Positions 1 through 10,169 of a stretch of 64,000 nucleotides of DNA are shown piece by piece (within the stretch, counting starts at the first letter, position 1; every line of letters starts with the position of its first letter). Both the position numbers and the translations under genes were made by a program. Under the pieces are notes generated by a model. It saw only the letters and a list, made by a program, of their open reading frames with translations. It had not been told where the DNA came from and did not search any database. The DNA lies in assembly GCF_029784135.1 (NCBI RefSeq), contig NC_073746.1, positions 145,642,556 through 145,706,555 of the forward strand, read 5' to 3'. The DNA comes from Toxorhynchites rutilus septentrionalis (Eukaryota > Arthropoda > Insecta > Diptera > Culicidae).

Positions 1-467
1 CATAATATGAGCTCCATCAGTGCCGAACTTTTCGAGCTTTGAAGTACACAAAAACGAACAGAACAATTGTACATGCCTAGATTATTTTTTATCAATTAAA
101 AAGAATTTCAAGAAATGGAAAGATCAAGTAGGAAGCACGCACTGAGAAAACTCACGATTTATTGATTTTTTACTATTAGAACTAAACAAGTTTATGAGAA
201 ATCAATTAGCTTCCTATCAAAACTTCAACGAATGTTTAAACTGTTGAGAAAACTTTCTCATAAATTGAACAAAATATCGAAAACTATCATAGTGACTTTC
301 AATACTTTTGGTTGGTTCGTCACTTTTACCTTCCATTTTGGACGAATGTTGGAAGTGAGAATTGAACTCATGACCTTTAGCGTTAGAAGTATGGATGTTA
401 TCACTACGCCAGATCGCCTCCATCGAAAACTATTGTTACATTGTTACATAACGATAAACAGTTTTTT
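1..467. other. No gene recognised
   Basis: AT-rich sequence. Two overlapping opposite-strand reading frames of 70-80 codons show no recognisable motif and are probably chance. Confidence 0.5.
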
Positions 468-1041
468 AGGTAGCTGATACGGGATATTTCAGGTGATAGA
501 GGATCATTTTGATGAATTATTGAACGTTTCTTGAGACTGGGTTTTGCCGTAAATTGTCTTTAATTCATATAGCACACTGCATAACACGATTCAATTGCTT
601 TCATTTGATGAAATTTTGCATAAAATACTGTTGTGTAGCATTTAAATTAGTGCAAGATAACAAGAAGGATAACAGGATGTGGTCAATGAAGAAATTATAG
701 AGTGGTTGGAGAGCTTCAATTTGGTTGATAGAATGCATTTTTGTAAAATTAATAAACACTCATAAAAACACAAAATTTTAAGTTTTTTCTTTACCTCTAA
801 ATTAATCCCATTAATTCAAATGTTTTACAACTGCATTCAACGCAAAATTTTCTTATTTTTCAAATGAGCAGCATTATTTATCCTAAGTAACGAACTTTCT
901 AAATTAGAGTCAGTTGAAGACATAAAATTAAGCTCAAGAAAAGTTCAACAATTCTGTCCTAGTTGAGAAATGACCATATGCGGTTTTTTTCATCAAATAT
1001 GATCCTCTATCACCACCTGAAATATCCCGAATCAGCTACCT
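468..1041. mobile_element. MITE with about 45-bp terminal inverted repeats
   Basis: The left end (AGGTAGCTGAT followed by CGGGATATTTCAGGT and GATAGAGGATCAT) is repeated inverted at the right end, ending at 1041. The arms are about 45 bp with one mismatch and a 3-nt indel. The flanking trinucleotides are TTA and TGA, so a degenerate 3-bp TWA-type target duplication (PIF/Harbinger style) is possible but not proven. The 470-bp interior is AT-rich and has no coding capacity. Non-autonomous DNA element is the best reading. Confidence 0.75.
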
Positions 1042-3229
1042 GATTTCATGTGTACTTTTATTAGAATATTGGCTCAATTGTTTTAAGTTCGACGACTAGT
1101 GGTACATGGACAATCTCACCCATGTAACAATCTCACGCATGAAAATATAGATTCTTAGAAATAGACGAAATTAAAACACTTTGGAAAAAATATTTTACAC
1201 GTAATTTTGTATGAAAAACTGTGCAGACATTATTATCCTAAAACTAACTGATCTCGAGATATAACAAAATGTATAGAAAATTAATTTTTTATGCAAAATC
1301 ATTCACACATATCATGAAGCCTCAACCATTATGGAATCGTTCAATTTTTATAGTTTTGAGCTATGAGGGTCTATGCATACCCCGTAACTATAAAAGTTCG
1401 ATTATAGTAAATAGTTTGTTCATTCAGAGTCTACGTGAGATGACCATAATACAGATTTCTCTGTTTCTCAATTATACGAGAAAAAATATATGAACGTTCG
1501 ACTGGCCAGCACTCTCAGGTACGGAGAGTTTTGAAATTCTTAAAAATGTATTATTTAATTCAATTATGAATGTATAGGTGATTGTATTTTAAAGAAAAAT
1601 CTTCTTGTCCACGTGGACTCAATCTATACCCCCTCCCCCCTCTCCGTGGGCAAGCGTGGACATTTTCTTATTAGTCCACGTGGTATGTGGACAGTCCCAT
1701 AGACGGATAGTTTAATGATTTCTGTAAATCATGACACACTGTACAAATTTTCTGTAGTGAAACGCATTATATCAACATATAGAGGGGACATCCGAAAATG
1801 AGTGATGATTTTTCATAACTGTTCGATAGGTTGTTAATTTGTTAATTGTGCCGAATATTTGAAATCACCTGGCATCCCTGACTCCAGTAGCAGTGAAACA
1901 ATAGTTCGAGCAGTTTAATAGGGTATATTCGATAATTGGCGGGTGAAAATCACATAGAAAACTATTGCTTTTGTTGGGCATTGTTAGGCATCCTTTGGTT
2001 AATGTGGTATTGTTTTTCGCACTTCAATAATTTTGTGATTCCTTTTGGGTTTGAGTTTCCGTTCGGTATCGTGCATATATCGTATTATTTTTTGAAGTTG
2101 CTACTGTGTGCTAGTAGAAAACATTTTTTAATTAATTCTTCCTTCATTTGTCTAATGAGTGAACAAATTCTCTAATGTGTGCGCAAAGTAAATCGCATTC
2201 TAAAATGGTTTGCAATTGCTTTGCTGTTTGCTGTTATGATGGCTTAACAATCGATACTTTTATCGTACAGCCTTTGTTTCGAAGATATATGGATGAATAA
2301 TAGTGAAATCCTTCCAAAAAGACAACCCATTCTTTAGTCGATAACTCTCAAGCGATTTTTTTTATGAAGACGGATAAATGATGGATTAAGAAGTAGGAGA
2401 ACATATGTTGGCATTACCATTGCGTAGTGTTTAGTGTTTAGTATATCGTAAATTCCATATTTAGCATGTAAAACTTTGACAGTGACCCCTTGCAGTTGTG
2501 TGTACGCAGTGAATATGGCAATAGTTATCCTCGTTTGAGTAGATCGTGATGTAAAATTGAAAGTTCTTTGTATCCATGGAAAACGTACGTAACCATGAAA
2601 ATTGGTAATAGTGATATCCGGCATGTTTTTTTGTTATTCGTATGGTTAATGGAGGGAAATCAATTCCAAACATTAGAGATTTCAATGTCAATTTCAGTCT
2701 CAATTAAAAACTAACTAGATTTGGTAACCATTACCGTACTAAATAGTGATTCAATGTTTTAGTACGGTATTGATTACGAGTTTATAGTTGTTATCATCAT
2801 CCAAACAGAATTTTTGAGATATAACTAGTGCGACAGCTACAGCTACAGTGGTCAATATGGTAAAAATACAAAACAGACATTCTTTGGGGAATCTATTTTC
2901 CAAAACTCGATTCAATTTTCTAATATATGAAATAATTCTGTCAAACAAAATAACACGAATTAAAAGTGAACAAGGCTGAAACATTACGGATTCGATAAGC
3001 TCTATTTTTAGTTTCGAGATCGCTACTAGATTCCGTAGTCATTTCCGATTCTACATTGCAATTGAAATTTTGTAGTACGGCAGTGATTACGTGATTGTAG
3101 CCGCGATGATCAACCATATAAATGATTTCAGATACAGTAGTACGCAGTTTGTTATAGATGAGGATTTTAGATATTAGGGTCCATTAAGGTGCTGAGGTTA
3201 AGGTCGGATTTTCTTGTGAATTGTGGTTA
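1042..3229. other. Intergenic, no gene recognised; small inverted motifs
   Basis: Mostly AT-rich with no convincing reading frame. At about 1599-1692 the motif TGTCCACGTGG occurs in both orientations around a C-rich tract, like the eroded ends of a short DNA element. At 2757 and 3069 two related stretches contain AGTACGG followed by ATTGATTACG or AGTGATTACG, a diverged two-copy repeat about 310 bp apart. Confidence 0.4.
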
Positions 3230-3360
3230 TATACGAGGTCTGTTCAAAAAGTGTGACGATTTTTGATGTCTCGTGGGTTACGAATATCCATTTTTTTGTG
3301 GCGTTATGCTGCTACCCATGTCTCTTACTTATGCCTATATTTTGAATGTTCAGTTAATTT
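3230..3360 (+). mobile_element. Possible isolated end of a mariner-like element
   Basis: The sequence ATACGAGGTCTGTTCAAAAA resembles the terminal repeat of several insect mariner-like transposons. No transposase and no partner terminus was found nearby, so this would be a solo end or a short remnant. The identification rests on remembered resemblance only. Confidence 0.35.
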
Positions 3361-3608
3361 TTGACTGCATCCTAAATCATTTAGCAGCCAGAAGGAGATG
3401 AAGGGAAAATGGGAAACATCTCTGATGGTGAACGCTGGTTTAGAGTTCTCGTGAACGTGAACTTGAACAGGTGGTGGAATAGTATGATAATTTCACGGTG
3501 AACCACATTACGAACAAACAACTAAAAAAATTGTGGTGAATAGAATGTTTTTGTTCACGTTACGTTCATATTAAAAGTTCGCCAGTAAACGTGAAGTAAA
3601 TAAACATT

Positions 3609-4133
3609 CTTCGTTGGCGAGGCATTTTGATTGAATGTAATACTTTTCCGTTTACTGTTTTTGAAAGCATAGGCAGCCGTGGCAGTGTTCCGAGTTCTGC
3701 AATACAACTTGCTTAACCAATGTTAACATTGCTAAAACTTACATTATAGACCCATTAAACGTAAAAATAATAATTGTATTGATATCAATACAATTTTATT
3801 GTTTGGCATCAGTGTCGAAAAAATAACGATACTTTCACCAATACAAACAAAACCATTGCGGAATATTGAAAAATGAAAATTTAACTTTCAGAGCACTAGC
3901 TCGAGTTCTCCGACGTTTCTCACTATACAGTGCGACAGCAGATGAAAATTTAATATCTTGTGAGTAATCGATTAGAGTTCGGTTGATATTACTTGATGGG
4001 AAGTGTGCGGAAACGATAATTTTCTTCACACTGTTTCGCAAAATTATCGATTTTCGGTCGAGAGGTGAGGGAGGGAGATTAAAGAAATGAGCGCCATTGT
4101 GGCAGCCATTTGTGGTTAGTTTCCACTTTCACC
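3609..4133 (-). mobile_element. Truncated copy of the 1.05-kb TTAA-flanked element
   Basis: This is homologous to the full copies at 10170-11216 and 61256-62300. It keeps one terminal repeat (ending in CACTTTCACC) followed by TTAA at 4134-4137. It has lost the other terminus and an internal stretch of roughly 80 bp. It still covers the start of the small internal ORF seen in the other copies, truncated here at about 3609. The copy is more diverged than the other two, so it is probably older. Confidence 0.8.
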
Positions 4134-4254
4134 TTAAACATGTCGAGCTATTCGCGATGATAGTGGTAGAGTGTCGACGTCTGGGGGTGACTTTGAATTA
4201 GGAGCTATAATTTGGGTCCCAAACTCGATATCAGATTAGAAGACACGAAGCCTG

Positions 4255-4270
4255 TTTTGACGTAGGACTA
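4255..4270. repeat. Dispersed palindromic motif GACGTAGNNCTACGTC
   Basis: A near-perfect 16-bp palindrome preceded by a short T run. The same core recurs at about 10085, 50193 and 55383, and in part at about 8800 and 60356. In the 50.2- and 55.4-kb copies it marks one end of a longer homologous repeat, so it is probably the terminus of a non-autonomous mobile element. Confidence 0.5.
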
Positions 4271-4712
4271 CGTCTAACCGGAAGATATAGGGGATGAAAT
4301 GGAAATCTAGGCACTGAACAAGTAGGAAAAAATGCAAGATTTGGAACGCTTATAACTCGAGCATTTCTCAATAGATCGCAAAGGTTTTTGCATCAATTGA
4401 TAGGAAATATATCTACGCATCTATCATAACGAATAACATTTCATTTTTCTTGAAATAAAAATTGAATAATTGTGAAATATCAAGCATTGTCAAAATGCAC
4501 TATGTGCCCATTTTTGATTGGTCCATTTTGTGCTTCTCAAATCGTACCGTCCAAAACGGGCAACCAGAGCAGCAGCGAAATAGAATGAAGCACGATTGGA
4601 AAGGAAAAAGAAAAAAATGAACGAAACATTGGTCGCAGTCTCACACATGCGTAATTCTCGAGCCAGCCAGTCAGCTTAAAAATTCCCGCTCCGCTGCCGT
4701 AACGATCATTCT

Positions 4713-4911
4713 TTGTGTGGACACCGACTGGACAACATCGTTGCTGGACGAGCTGGACGGCGAGGGATCGAGTGCCTTTCTCAAGGCAAGAGGGCGGAGG
4801 TGGTAGCGCTGGAGTAGAGTAGAGTAGAGTTTTCAAAGGGCCTTTCTCAAGGCTAGAGACGAATGAACTGCAAAAGTTTAAAGTCTCTATAATACAATAC
4901 CTTCCTTCCTT
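4713..4911 (+). mobile_element. Short retroposon with a 16-bp target-site duplication in the H2A relic leader
   Basis: The sequence CCGTAACGATCATTCT occurs at 4697-4712 and again at 4912-4927, bracketing a 199-bp insert. A long perfect duplication and a 3' (CCTT)n tail indicate target-primed retroposition. The insert contains two hairpins built on GCCTTTCTCAAGGC. A second, diverged copy lies at about 50704-50920. No clear Pol III A/B boxes were recognised, so the SINE class is open. Confidence 0.7.
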
Positions 4912-5433
4912 CCGTAACGATCATTCTCATTCAAACCGTACACCACATCGGTTCGCATCACAACACATCAACAAACCAACCCAAGCAGCCATGTCTGGAC
5001 ATGGTAAAGGAGGAAAAGTGAAGGGAAAGGCAAAATCCCGCTCGAACCGTGTTGATCTGGAGTTCCCCGCAAGGGTAGCTAGGCCGAGCGCGTTAGTACC
5101 AGTGCACCAGTCCACCTAGCCGGCGTTATATAGTTTCGGCCGCCGAAGTGATCGAGTTAGCTGGCATAGCTGCTCGCGACGATAAGAAAACCCGCATTCG
5201 GAACAGAACACATTCGGTTCGGTGGACATCAAGACAACAGGCAGTTGCAGCGAGTGGCGAGTGGCAAACGCAATCGCAAAACGGCATCAGGTAGCAGAAG
5301 AAAAAAGTTTGTTCTTTATACAAACTGCTTTGGTGACAAATCCAGAACAAGGCGGCATCGAGGGCGTTCGAAATGGTTTTTTTCAAAACCACGAGTACTA
5401 AGTTTTCTAAATTGGAACCATTCCATAAAACAA

Positions 5434-5449
5434 GGCGCTTTTCAGGGCC
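5434..5449 (+). promoter_or_regulatory. Histone mRNA 3' stem-loop relic
   Basis: GGCGCTTTTCAGGGCC matches the canonical metazoan histone stem-loop GGCYCTTTTCAGRGCC except for one stem mismatch (G opposite G at the fourth pair). It lies downstream of the H2A relic, where the replication-dependent histone 3' processing signal belongs. Confidence 0.75.
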
Positions 5450-5665
5450 ATTAAACCTTCCAAAAAAGAGTTTAGGAAATACAGTTCAATGCTTTCTAAA
5501 ACATTATCCAAAATAATAATAAAACACAAATTGATTTTTTCATAATTTGTTTGCCAGGATCTGGTGAGTATGTGAATTTGGCAGTTGTTCTGAGCTTATT
5601 GATAGTTGGGGACTTCCCTGATTATTCAATTTTCACCAATTCTTAAATTGTTTCCAGATTGAAAG

Positions 5666-5890
5666 TACAGTAATTTACAATTAGTTCGACATTTAGCTAA
5701 TTGGACGGACATGTAATGCGACTTATTTAGTTGGACATTTTTGTAAACATAGAGATCCAAATTATGACCCCACATTGAAAGTCGACACTGTACCACTGTC
5801 ATCGCAAATGTTCAATTACAGGTTAAAATCGCCTCCAATGCGACACTGAGTGGCGCTTCGGCACGTCGCATTGAATGTAATTTACTGTAC
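5666..5890. mobile_element. MITE-B copy 1 (TACAGTAA...TTACTGTA termini)
   Basis: A 225-bp element with inverted termini TACAGTAATTTA / TAAATTACTGTA-like and a conserved core containing CGACACTGAGTGGCGC. Related copies lie at 47553-47710, 51405-52128 (interrupted) and 52755-53000 (inverted). A terminal fragment of the same family is at about 6660-6700 in the second H2A relic. There is no coding capacity. Confidence 0.75.
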
Positions 5891-6269
5891 AACATGTCAC
5901 AAAGCTGGATGGGAAGAAATTTTCCAACTGTGAAAGCTGTGGCGAGTGGCAACAAATCGCTAAACAGGAAGGTTTAGCCGAACAAAATGGGGATATCGAG
6001 TGATAACAAAACAATAAACTCTTTAGATTGAAGATAATTTTGGGATCCTGAAAAGGACCCTTTTTAGCCTGCATGTGAATCCAACGAGTGAACAAATCGT
6101 AATGAATGTATTTTCTTCTTCTTCTTCTTTTTGGCTTTAAGAGGGTTTAAACTTTTCAGTTCATTCGCCTCTATGAATGTATTTTTTTGCCATCGCTCCC
6201 TTTTAACGCTCATTCGTTCGTCTCGTTGGACTCGCTCCTCTGGCTGAGTCTGCCGTTTTGTCTCTATCC

Positions 6270-6853
6270 TGTGAGTGTGTACCGCTAGAGTATAAAACAC
6301 GCGGACCCCAAAAAAATATCTTATTTTCTTTCAAATCGTAAACCCGTGTGGTTGTACGGCATCGGCATCGTGGACGTAACAAAGGAGGACAAGTTAAGGG
6401 AAAGGCAAAGTCTCACACGAACCGTGCAGGTCTCCAGTTCCCTGTTGATCGCATTCACTGATTGCTCCGCAAGGGTAACTAGGCCGAACGGATTGGTGCC
6501 GGAGCACCAGTATACCTAACAGCGATTATAGAGTTTCGGCCGTCGGAGTGCTCAAGTTGGCTTGCAAAGCTGCTCACGACAATCAGAAAACCCGCATCAA
6601 GAACAGAGCAGCTTCGGTTCGGCGCTCATCAAGGCAACAATTAGTTTCAGTGAGTGGCAAAGTGTTTCTCCGGCACGTCGCATTAAATGTAATTTACTGA
6701 ACAACATGTCACAAGCTGGATGGGAAGAAATTTTCCAACTGTGAAAGCTGTGGCGAGTGGCAAACGCAATAGCTAAACAGGAAGGTTTAATCGAACAAGA
6801 TGGGAATATCGAGTGATAACAAAAACACAACACCAAAGGTTCTTTTCAGAACC
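6270..6853 (+). pseudogene. Degenerate histone H2A gene relic 2, with TATA box and stem-loop
   Basis: A TATA box (TATAAAA, 6291-6297) precedes an H2A-like stretch beginning near 6370. Translated in shifting frames it keeps [20 protein letters not shown], then RIH, AERIGAGAPVYL and eroded later parts. The start codon is gone and stops and frameshifts are frequent. A MITE-B end interrupts it at about 6660-6700. The tail (5896-6010 and 6710-6826) is shared with the sequence after relic 1. A perfect histone-type stem-loop closes it at 6838-6853. Confidence 0.75.
6838..6853 (+). promoter_or_regulatory. Histone-type 3' stem-loop with a compensatory base pair
   Basis: GGTTCTTTTCAGAACC forms a perfect 6-bp stem with the TTTC loop. 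Relative to the canonical GGCYCT...AGRGCC one C-G pair has become T-A on both sides, so the fold is intact although the H2A relic upstream is wrecked. Confidence 0.7.
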
Positions 6854-9026
6854 ATCAACATATTCATAAAGAGTAAACAGTAAACTAATCCATTTTTCAG
6901 GTAGATAGGTAGGTATTCACGTAGGAGAAGAAAATAAAACAATATATTAAAAATATATATTTAACAAAAGCTGTCCCCTTTGTATAGTCCTACATCACTC
7001 CGGTTGTGTCCCCGACATTACCCACCCGTCTTTTTTAAAATGTTAAATTTGAATGAAAATTCTTACATCATATTATTTAATTACTTGAAACGCGTATTCC
7101 TGACTCTTATTTAACCATTTGTCTATACATTTCCGACATTTGTATTGAAACTTTTCATTGTTGTCTTCAAAAGAAATTTTCACATGAGAATTTCTCACCA
7201 CCTGCGAAAAAAATGTTTTCCATTCAAATAGAATACTAATTTGATACGGAGAAGTTAATTTTCATTCATAATTAAAACGAAGCTCAATGCCGTCAACGCG
7301 AATGACGCTATGAATTTCCGGATATTTTCATGATACATGAGGAACGATATTGAGCAAAGTTTTCGCAAGAAAATAGTTGAATAATAGATGTTTTTATGTT
7401 AGAAAACGATCGAGTTTAATTGAATCAAGGCGATTGTTTGAGGGTCTCCGTTGCCAACCAGTGACATATTTGGTCGTCATTTCAAAGAGGTTATTAACAT
7501 CTTTGCGAATAATTAACACTTCTATACTCACGCATGAATCTATGAGACCGACAAATCATTCGTTTGTTCATTTCTCATAAAATATTATCACTACGACTTT
7601 GATATACTTTTTAGCTTCGTTATTCGTCGCTCGTCATTGTTTAGCGTATCGCATGTGTTGGTACGAAGAGGACGTATGTCACTTTTTTTAACACTTTCGG
7701 TCTGATACTCCGACGCGAGTATAGGAGTAACTGTTTTAGACAAGTGACCTTTTTTCTATTTTAGAATAGTGTTCAATGAAATGTATAACTAATGTTTGTG
7801 GCGTGGGATATTTATAGAGTATAATGCACAAGATCATTACCGGACTACCATTTGATTTTAGTCCTTTTTGTTACCGGATTAAACGGATGCATTTATTATT
7901 CGTTGTTATATTCATACGTGCAAAATAAAAATACAAATGTTTGGCTTTCGTATAGTTATTCATTAAATACAATGGAATGTGGAAGAATTGTAAACTGTAA
8001 ACTATAAACTAAAGGGTGACTTATGGTTATTTTTTTAAGGCACAGTTTTTGGGATATTTTTTGTAATATATGGGCTGAACAATATCGACAAGAAAACAAG
8101 TCGCAAGAAGTTCCTATAAATCTTTTTATATCATCCTAAAAAACAAGCATTGATTCTTAGTTTACCAAGAGCACAGAGACAAAGAATATAAGAAATATGA
8201 AAACTTGAAATTCCAGAATCATTATCATCTGGTAACTCTAGAAAGTCGTTATACATTCTTCTTTTCGAGAAACGACCTGAAAACACGCTACAAATGCATG
8301 AAATGTAAGAAATATGTTTGTCTCGAGCATGTAGTTATGGTTTGTTTTGATTCTCACACCAATTAAATCACAAACGATTAATACGTTTTTACATTATTTT
8401 CTAGCTCTTTATACTTTCATGAATTATATTTAGTTGCCTCATTTTAATTATTAACAGGAAAAAAGTCGAATTTCGTTATTTGTGTTAGAGTATCAAAAGT
8501 TACTCTGTTTTGAGGAGGCTGAATTAGATGACTATCAAAACTGAATAAAGATGAAGAAAACATATTTTCTGGAGTTTTTTCATTTAATTATACCCTCTTT
8601 TTCAAATAAATGCCAATAAAGTCTGGAAAATACACAATAGCAACATTACAGAGAAGTTCAACTATCGGTCTGTGACACCGTGCGCGAGTATACGAGTAAT
8701 GATTTTGCACGCGAGTACAGAAGGGGTAAGAAATAATGGATAAATCAAACTGAGGTGAAAAACAGGAAGTGGGTTATATCTATGGTATAACCGCAAGGGT
8801 GACGTAGGACTATCGTTGATTTAGAGATCATTTGTATGAAGTTGAATCTGAATTCATTCTGAATGAATGAATATTTGGAGAACTTCGAAAACGAGAGCGT
8901 TACGTTGGAGGCACAAGGTTTTATGCATCCAATATTGGATACGGAAATATCCTACTGATGGGGAAGAATAATCTTCTGAAGTTATCCTGTTAATTGCGAT
9001 TGATTGAAAAACCACAAAACCAAATG
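6854..9026. other. Repeat debris, no gene recognised
   Basis: No protein motif was seen. A short stretch near 6985 (TATAGTCCTACATCACTCCGG) is the approximate inverse of one near 8785 (AACCGCAAGGGTGACGTAGG). A stretch near 7708 (TCGGTCTGATACTCC) resembles one near 8668 (TCGGTCTGTGACACC). These look like eroded ends of a larger mobile element spanning about 6.97-8.82 kb. Confidence 0.4.
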
Positions 9027-9590
9027 TATTTGGTCACAGTGTTACATGGATAGAAAACATTCAATTAAACTCTTTCACATGAATATATTTTGAAAATTCC
9101 CAAAGGAACTGGCAGATTATTTTCAGTAACGATTAGATATTTCCACATTTTCCTCGATACTGGAAGCCCACCAGTGGTTAATGCCAACTCGATAACCACC
9201 TGTTAATAGCACTTGATTGAAACATATTTGGTCACAGTGTTACATGGATAGAAAACATTCAATTAAACTCTTTCACATGAATATATTTTGAAAATTCCCA
9301 AAGGAACTGGCAGATTATTTTCAGTAACGATTAGATATTTCCACATTATCCTCGAACTGGCAGATTATTTTCAGTAACGATTAGATATTTCCACATTTTC
9401 CTCGCTACTGGAAGCCCACCAGTGGTTAATACTAATTTGATAACCACCTGTTAATAGCACTTGATTGAAACATATTTGGTCACAGTGTTACATGGATAGA
9501 AAACATTCAAATAAACTCTTTCACATGAATGTATTTTTGAATTCCCAGAGGAACTGGCAGATTATTTTCCAGAAATGATTAGATCTTTCC
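9027..9590. repeat. Tandem repeat, about 2.5 units of 200-250 bp
   Basis: The block starting TATTTGGTCACAGTGTTACA recurs at about 9027, 9226 and 9474, each time followed by AACTGGCAGATTATTTTC. The middle unit has an internal duplication of about 48 bp (GGCAGATTATTTTCAGTAAC at about 9309 and 9357), which lengthens its period. The units are nearly identical, so the amplification is recent. Confidence 0.85.
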
Positions 9591-9839
9591 GGAACTTTCT
9601 CAATGCTGAATGGCATCCAAACGGAAAGAATTCCGCGCGTGTATGTGTGTGTAGCTTCCCGGGGAACCGTTTGTGGCATCACTCTCCTCCTGATGGATTC
9701 CCTTCTGGCCTAGGGTGCTCTAGGCTCTTGGTGACACCGTTCATCCGCGCTTTCATGATAAACGAAGAGCTTCACCACAACAGCGACAACATGCTCCAAT
9801 CGCTGTTCAATTAGAACTGAGTGGATTTCCGAGCGGCGC

Positions 9840-9862
9840 TCGCTTATATACCGATTGGTGAT
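9840..9862 (-). promoter_or_regulatory. Candidate Pol II core promoter inside a repeat
   Basis: Read on the minus strand there is a CCAAT box (CACCAATCGG), then TATATAAG about 9 bp later, then CACTCAGTT about 30 bp downstream, in initiator position. This arrangement is typical of strong insect promoters, including histone-type ones. No intact gene follows (9600-9840 has no recognisable protein), so it may be a relic. Confidence 0.35.
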
Positions 9863-10084
9863 TTCAATAGCCTGTTTTGAAAGCAATTTTAAGACTATTG
9901 AAACAAGTTTTTGGATCAAAAAGTAACAAGTATAGAACGCGTAGATATTTTATCTTTCGAATGAAGTGTTTATCATACCATTTCGTTCAGTTGTTTAGGA
10001 GCTATTAACGCTCACAATCTCGGTCTCCGGCGTAACGCTTTCGTTTTCGAAACTTTGATTTTACACCCCGGTATAGAAATGAAA

Positions 10085-10100
10085 GACGTAGTCCTACGTC
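10085..10100. repeat. Dispersed palindromic motif GACGTAGNNCTACGTC
   Basis: A second instance of the 16-bp palindrome, followed on the plus strand by an A run. It is the reverse-complement orientation of the copy near 4255 and lies just upstream of the TTAA element. Confidence 0.5.
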
Positions 10101-10169
10101 AAAAAAAACTTCTGTCGTGCTTGTTTTCCATTTTATTTCGTACATACGGAGCACGTTCCTCGCCCTTAA

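Larger units (their letters stand above)
4650..5450 (+). pseudogene. Degenerate histone H2A gene relic 1, with promoter region and 3' stem-loop
   Basis: From ATG 4991 the first 20 codons read as a near-perfect H2A N-terminus (MSGHGKGGKVKGKAKSRSNR). A deletion of about 30 bases and frame loss follow. Remnants of AERVGAGAPVYLA and AARDNKKTRI can still be traced to about 5200. A TATA-like CTTAAAAA lies near 4675. A histone 3' stem-loop-like hairpin lies at 5434-5449. Because leader and stem-loop are kept without a poly(A) tail, this looks like a copied gene segment, not a processed pseudogene. A 199-bp insertion splits the leader. A related relic lies at 6270-6853. Confidence 0.75.

Noticed and set aside
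3230..3360. A full mariner at the left side of the window
   Set aside because: Only one terminus-like stretch was found, with no transposase remnant and no opposite terminus.
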